From Azolla pinnata (Eukaryota; Streptophyta; Polypodiopsida; Salviniales; Salviniaceae), in assembly GCA_037176905.1 (NCBI GenBank), contig JBBBWG010002892.1:35762-99761 (forward strand): 64,000 bases of DNA, in the 5' to 3' direction. Made by a program: the position numbers and the translations under genes. The number at the start of each line of letters is the position of its first letter. Position 1 is the stretch's first letter. The notes below the pieces were generated by a model. That model did not search any database, was not told the origin of the DNA, and saw only the letters and a list, made by a program, of their open reading frames with translations. Positions 59,200 through 64,000 of this stretch are shown here, one piece after another.

Positions 59200-59322
59200 A
59201 TGCTGATGATGATGATGGTCGAGAAGCCATTCTGCAGCTTCCATGGTGGACCTTCCGCGCGTGGCAGAGACGGCTTGCGCGGCAAGCTCCTCGGAGAAGC
59301 CCATGCTCAGGAGCTCCTCCAT
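57481..59322 (-). CDS. WRNIP1: WRNIP1/RarA(MgsA)-type AAA+ ATPase with N-terminal UBA domain
   Basis: The intronless frame gives 613 residues. The family (bacterial RarA, yeast Mgs1, human WRNIP1) acts at stalled replication forks and binds ubiquitin. Residues 1-36 form a UBA-like domain (MEELLSMGFSEELAAQA through EAAEWLLDH), where animal WRNIP1 has a UBZ finger. A poly-His/poly-Gln run follows. Residues 67-74, QATVDRFF, fit the PCNA-binding PIP-box pattern. After an acidic, Gly-rich linker comes SKIPLAERMRP and DEVLGQDHLVG, then Walker A GPPGSGKT (197-204), Walker B LFFMDEVHRF (~249-258), sensor 1 GATTENPSFELNPALLSRC (~279-297), and the MgsA C-terminal region (YDKKGEEHYNIISALHKSMR, GGDPDAALYWLARMLEGGE). 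A ~50-residue Cys/Ser/Lys-rich insert sits near 365-415. Nuclear location is expected. The gene is divergent from pTAC12. Confidence 0.95.
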
Positions 59323-59350
59323 GGCGATGGCGATGGCGATGGCGAAGGAG
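59323..59350 (-). promoter_or_regulatory. GCCATC hexamer array abutting the WRNIP1 ATG
   Basis: In the sense direction about four GCCATC units run straight into GCCATGG, so the start codon and its Kozak-like context look like one unit of the array with C changed to G. A similar array is in the MSL leader. Confidence 0.6.
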
Positions 59351-59365
59351 GAGAACGAAGAGTCA

Positions 59366-59570
59366 AGGTCAAGTCAATGGCTTCAATCGGGGACGGCTCG
59401 TCAAGTCAACGATCAAGTCAACGGGACCGGTCAACGGGTCAAGTCAACTGTTCCGGTCAACGTTCAGGTCACTGTTCCGATCAACAGTCAAGTCAACGGG
59501 TCAAGTCAACGGGTCAACGATTGTCAACGATGGTCAAAGAGTCAAAGGGCCTAAAGTCAAGCCAAGAGTT
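59366..59570. promoter_or_regulatory. GTCAAC-rich (W-box core) cluster upstream of WRNIP1
   Basis: About 15-20 GTCAA words (TTGAC on the minus strand) are spread over 200 bp, many as AAGTCAACGGGTCAAG. TTGAC is the core of the W-box bound by WRKY factors. Most sites read as TTGAC on the strand of WRNIP1. The order is loosely periodic and not an exact satellite. Confidence 0.5.
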
Positions 59571-59599
59571 TATGTTCCTTTTCTTTGCGAGTTCGAGCA

Positions 59600-60300
59600 A
59601 TAAATGACCTTGGCCTTGACCTTGACCTTGACCTTTTTCCTTGGCCTTGAAGAACTGTCTTTGTATGAAAAACAACGTGATATCATCAAATAAAATAAAA
59701 ACCTCCGAAAGCTGGTTTGGGGTTCTAAGGTTTTAGAGTTTATCTGGATCGGTCTCGGCTGCGGTGATGCTGTCAATCTCTTCAGAAAAGGGACCTTCTT
59801 CTGGGTTGATCCGCATAAAAGCCTTTGATCAGCACAAGATCGAGGGAAAGAAGGAAAGGCACGTTGACCGTGGCCTTGACCTCAACCTTGAAGAATTATA
59901 TTTCCGTAGGAAAACAATATGATATAACGTAAAAAACCTTCGAAAGCTGGTCCAAGGGGTTATATGCAGATTGGTCTCGCCGTGCTGCTTGCCATCAACT
60001 AATCACTTCAGCAAGGAAGCTTCTTCGGGGTTCTTCCGCAATAAGTCTTCAATCGGCACCGAGATCGAGAGAAAGAAGAAAAGGCACGCTTGACCACACC
60101 TTGACCTTGGCCACCTCGAAGAATCACCTCTGTATGAAAACAACACAATACCATGTTAAAACATTCGAAAGCTGGTTCGGGGTCTAGGGGTTTGAGGGTT
60201 AGTCTCGCTGCTCGATCTCTTCGGAAGGAACCTTCTTCTGGGTTTTGTTCTGCATAAGTCCTTGATCATCACGAGATCAAGAGAAAGAAAAAGAAAGGCG
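59600..60300. repeat. Three-copy ~225-235-bp tandem repeat, each unit led by TTGACC clusters
   Basis: Each unit has, in order: one or more CCTTGACC words, a CTTGAAGAA/CTCGAAGAA word, TATG/GTAGGAAAACAA, CGAAAGCTGG, GTCTCGCTG-like sequence, CTTCAG/GGA and GACCTTCTTCTGGGTT, then AGATCGAGAGAAAGAAG. The word CGAAAGCTGG marks the copies at 59706, 59941 and 60166. The array lies between the divergent WRNIP1 and pTAC12 genes and no gene is recognised in it. Confidence 0.8.
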
Positions 60301-60616
60301 AATCGGGTCAGTATGCTACGACGAAAGCTGCAATCGCCGGAATTCTCTCTCGTCTTCCGATCCCGAGAGCGATTTCGGCGAATCGCAGTCCGCTCTTGCC
60401 GGGCGAGTTGCGCATTGCTGCTCGTGGCAATCGAGACCTCTGCTCCGCAACCAAGAGCAGTTCTCGTGCTTTCGGAGACTAAGGCACGATGTGCTCAATC
60501 TAGCAAGGAATCGAATGAGGAAGAATCGATGTGCTAAGACTTCTGGGTTTTGAACCAAAAAGACTACTGGGTTTTGAGCCAGAGACCTTCTTTCTCTGAT
60601 CTGGATAAGCTCTGAT

Positions 60617-60666
60617 AAGACCAAGGTCAAGGCCAAGGTCAAGGTCAAGGTCAAGGTCAAGGCCAA

Positions 60667-60699
<33 letters not shown>

Positions 60700-60700
60700 T
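60617..60700. repeat. (AAGGTC/AAGGCC)n hexamer array
   Basis: About 13 consecutive 6-bp units, mostly CAAGGT with a few CAAGGC. Read on the minus strand this is CCTTGACCTTGACC, again an array of TTGACC. It ends about 120 bp before the pTAC12 start codon. Confidence 0.9.
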
Positions 60701-60821
60701 TTTAGGCACAGAACAAAACCTTACTCATCTCCACCTCCTGGCCATAGCCAAACCTCCAAGCTCCTTCTCTGCAGCTCCTGCAGCTCCTCCTGCAACAACC
60801 CACGCCGAACAGCAGCAGGGC

Positions 60822-60853
60822 ATGTCTTCTCTGCATTCTCACGCTCTCAGGGT

Positions 60854-60902
<49 letters not shown>

Positions 60903-63900
60903 CTGTTCCTCCGTGCCTATATCACGACCATATCACGCTTGGTGATCTTCAAATCCCTAACCCTAACCCTAACCCTCACCTCACCCTCCCCCTCCCCCTC
61001 CCCCCTCACCCCATGCTCAGAACACGAGGACGCCAAAACCCCAAAAGGTTTTTATTTTTTTGGCTTTCTTTGCCTATCCATTTGTGCTGCAACTGCTCGT
61101 AGTTTCCAAGCTCTTTCTTTCCCCAAAGCTCTGAAGAAAATCCATGAAAAAAAAGGAGTTCGAAATTGCCCAAAATTCCCAGAGCTCTTGTAAAACCTCA
61201 AAAACCCATCAGAGGTTTGGGTGCTAATCGAATGCCTGTTTTTCTGGTTCGTCTCCAAATTGCAAAAATCAGTTTTGGTTGATTCCCCACTGGGACGAGT
61301 TCTTCTCTCTAATCCAAGTCCAGCACCAATGGATTTTGCTCTTTTCATCCATCTTCTGATGTTTAAATTCTCTGGTCAGGGGCATCAGAGCTTCCTCCCT
61401 TGCAGCTTCAATGGCAGTGCGCAACCTTTATTGAGAAAGATGGGGATATGGCTTCTTCCCCCTTCATCCTTGTCTTCGGGAAGCTCATCTTCTCTTAAGA
61501 TCAGAAGGTCTAAGCTAAGGCTGAGCATCAGGTCAGCTATAGATGATGAGGTAGACCCACCCATTCAGCCTCCTCAATACATTTCATATGATGATATATC
61601 AGGGGAGCCGGGGCCCGCCTTCTCGCCAAATCGAAATAATCTTCCGGATGAGCCCTTTTGGTCAGCTGATGTTCCTAGCATCATGAGAAGATCACAAGCT
61701 GATGTACCTAAGAAATCATCGTCCTCATCATCAGCATCATCTTCTAAGGCTTCTAAAAGTAAGGCTGGAAGTCGAAGGCGACGGAAAAGGGAGGAAAGTG
61801 AAGGTGCAGAGGAAGCTCAGTCCCAACAACAAAGTAAGAATCTCATATATGTTTCTCACACCATCTTTGTTTCTCCATATTTGCAAAGTATTTTGGGAGG
61901 TACTGGTTTCATCCTAACTTTAGGTGCTTAAGTTATTTCTTGTATGAAGGTGTGCAAACTCTTGAAAACAAAGAAGAGTATGAGGATGAAGAAGAAGACG
62001 AAGATAGAGATGAATATGTAACATATGAAGATCCAGATGCAAAAGTTCCTGAAACGAAGCCAGTAAAGGACCTAACTCCCCTCCCTGATGAAAAGCTATG
62101 GTACAATTGGCGGAAGATTCCGCCTGAGAAAGAACCATGGCATGATTTCAGTAGGCCACCCTCTGATAACTTTGCGGTAAATGTTAGAATATCCCTTGGC
62201 CATTTTAGAATTATTTTCACGGTGAAATGGAACTAACTATTCAGTAAGAAGTTTTTTCTAGAGCGAAGTGTTTGTTCATTCAGTGAGTAAGAGTAATGTA
62301 GCTGAAGTAGTAAGAAAATCTAGTATTTTCTGAGTGATGAAAGAATAACAAAGCACATGTAAAACAACTGAAGATGAACGAAACACTATGAACTCAGTAT
62401 AGGAAAATTGGGTTATTAAGCTCGCCATATGTGGAGTAAGTAAGTCTGAACACATCTGTGAATTGAGAGAATGAGTAAGATTATTCTCGAAGTTGGGCAG
62501 AATACGTTCTAGCCACTTGATACCTTGGTGGGAAATTTTTCTTTTTGTATACTGACTCAGTGCAATGCTTTCTTTGCAGGTCTTGGCAGCTGCAGCCGCA
62601 AAAACTGGCCAGATTAAGTTATTTGGTGAGAAGCCTACTGTAACTGAAACAGTTCTTGCACGTGTTCGGAAACATGCTCTAAAGAAGGAAAGGTAGGTCT
62701 GGCTATGATGCTTGTCACCTCAAATTCAGTGCATGATGTACGGTGCACACACAAGATTCTATACTACCTTGTGTTTGACATGCATGTTGCTTTTGGCATT
62801 TCCCTAGAATTGAACTTGAGCAGAAAAGACGGAAAGAGATTGGTCCGATGGCATATTACAGTGAGTGGGTCAAGGCATGGAAGCAAGACTGCTCAAAAGA
62901 AGCTGTGCAGAAGCGATATGAAGAGACAGGAAAAACTGAATCTGAACAACTTATTGAAATGTTTTCACATCAAACGTTTGCAGAGTATAGAGTCATGATG
63001 GGAACAGATCCCCGTATTGAAAGAGATCCACTAGCTATTCGTATGACTTTAGAGCAGAAAAAAGCAAGTGAGTGTATTTTCATCTTACTTAAAAATAGCC
63101 ATGTCTGTCATATCTGGTTGAAATGTCATTTGCTAAGCTGGTTTTCTTTCATATACGTAGTTCTCAGAAAGGAAGTGAATTTCATCAGCGTTCAATGCTC
63201 CACTCTGTATCAATTTTTATTTTATGATAAAATTCATGGCTTGAAAGGAGGATGGGGAAGTGTTCAGAAAGGAAATCATAGACCTGTTTATACTTGGCCT
63301 ACATGATAGGGGCACGCGGGCATGAAATCGTTGACAGAAAGACCGTAAATATAAATTATGCTTGATGAAAGTTATGTTCATGATTTTAGAAAACCTGGTC
63401 ACTGGAAAATGTCTCTATGTTTGAATAAATGTATACAGTATGTAATGCAAACAATCTATAAACCCCACATCCTTCATGGAATCTCATCAAATTACTGTTT
63501 TCTGGAAATAATGCATGTGTTATGCAGTTTGGGGAGGTGATCCAGTATACCCAACAGTAAATTACTACCAGGACCCGAACCAGAAAATCGATTATCGAGG
63601 GCCGAACTTTCATGAACCAAAGATTAGTATATTTGAATCTCTGAGAAAGGTGTGTGTCCCTTCCCTTGATGATTGTTTCCATTGTTTTTTTGTTATCGGA
63701 TTTTAATCTGTTTCAGATGTATAGGATGATACTGTTTTCCTGGGCATAATTTTGGACTGTTTTCTTCACTGGCACCATAATCCACTTAATACTTCCCCTT
63801 CAGTCTCTCTGTTTGTTGAGTTTCTTGCAGTATATCTGTAGGATACAAATATTTACTGAGGTTTTTAATAGCTTCAAACTTGAAATACTGTTTTATATAA

Positions 63901-64000
63901 TATTTTATGTTTAATCAGCCCCCTTCTATTTCTGCATAATGGCCTGTTTTCTTGTTTTGCATCTCTCCGCAATCAGGAGATCTATCGGTTAGATAACATA
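60822..64000 (+). CDS. PTAC12: pTAC12/HEMERA (PAP5), plastid-encoded RNA polymerase-associated protein; 3' end beyond the window
   Basis: Exons: 60822-60851, 61380-61833, 61950-62176, 62580-62692, 62808-63067, 63528-63649, and perhaps 63977 onward; GT-AG with consistent phases, 402 residues plus eight tentative ones before the edge. Arabidopsis HEMERA, from memory, is about 525. It is a structural partner of the plastid RNA polymerase, also implicated in phytochrome signalling in the nucleus. Short exon 1 (MSSLHSHALR) joined to GHQSFLPCSF gives a plausible transit peptide. After a Ser/Lys-rich and acidic middle come family motifs: EKLWYNWRKIPPEKEPW, AKTGQIKLFGEKPTVTET, MAYYSEWVKAWKQDCSKEAV, TESEQLIEMFSHQT, AEYRVMMGTDPRIERDPLAI and WGGDPVYPTVNYYQDPNQ. 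The ATG at 61329 is an alternative start if exon 1 is not used. The last tentative exon does not resemble the Arabidopsis sequence and may be wrong. Confidence 0.9.
60858..60978 (+). repeat. (CT)n tract and telo-box repeat in pTAC12 intron 1
   Basis: About 22 CT dinucleotides (60857-60901) start right after the intron 1 donor. At about 60955-60976 are three to four CCCTAA units (the plant telomere/telo-box motif), followed by CCCTCCCCCTCCC. Telo-boxes are common near the 5' end of plant housekeeping and ribosomal genes. Confidence 0.85.

Overview
This is nuclear DNA from a land plant. It encodes a plastid sigma factor, the plastid-nucleoid protein pTAC12/HEMERA, a DYW-type pentatricopeptide (PPR) RNA-editing factor, an MSL10-type mechanosensitive channel and a plant-type Nudix/DPP III fusion. 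Introns are many and AT-rich, simple-sequence tracts are abundant, and there are two 100-N scaffold gaps (24348-24447 and 37530-37629). A SAC1/SLT-like sodium/sulfate transporter with RCK_C domains, of a kind I associate with algae, mosses and other seedless plants, suggests a fern, lycophyte or moss. I cannot place it more closely.

Layout. 1-9.2 kb: two same-strand PADRE/DUF4228 stress-protein paralogues (1609-2601 and 6710-8098, both minus) inside dense micro- and minisatellites. 10.2-23.05 kb: a complete 22-exon NUDT3-like gene (minus). I traced every splice site and the frame stays open for 793 residues. 23.1-24.0 kb: a two-tier minisatellite upstream of that gene. 25.5-29.35 kb: an MSL10-like channel, five exons (minus). 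31.6-34.0 kb: ribosomal stalk protein P1, four exons (minus). 34.6-37.4 kb: an intronless 938-residue DYW PPR protein (plus). 38.8-46.1 kb: the SLT-like transporter, 11 exons, 672 residues (minus). 48.9-51.6 kb: the sigma factor, six exons, 602 residues (plus). 53.3-55.9 kb: a ZNF511-type C2H2 protein, four exons (minus). 57.5-59.3 kb: an intronless WRNIP1/RarA-type AAA+ ATPase (minus). 60.8 kb to the right edge: pTAC12, cut by the window end (plus).

Functional threads. Three genes serve plastid gene expression or could do so: the sigma factor, pTAC12 (a component of the plastid-encoded RNA polymerase complex) and possibly the DYW editing factor. The others cover stress or ion signalling (PADRE pair, MSL, SLT), genome maintenance (WRNIP1), translation (P1) and metabolite clean-up or peptide turnover (NUDT3).

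Most striking outside the genes is the repeat architecture of the promoters. CATGCATG (RY-motif) arrays lie upstream of both PADRE genes, MSL and SLT. A three-copy ~230-bp tandem repeat with TTGAC (W-box) clusters lies between WRNIP1 and pTAC12. GCCATC hexamers run up to the WRNIP1 start codon. A short dispersed repeat occurs in at least five introns of NUDT3 and SLT. I recognised no LTR retroelement, tRNA, rRNA or CRISPR array.
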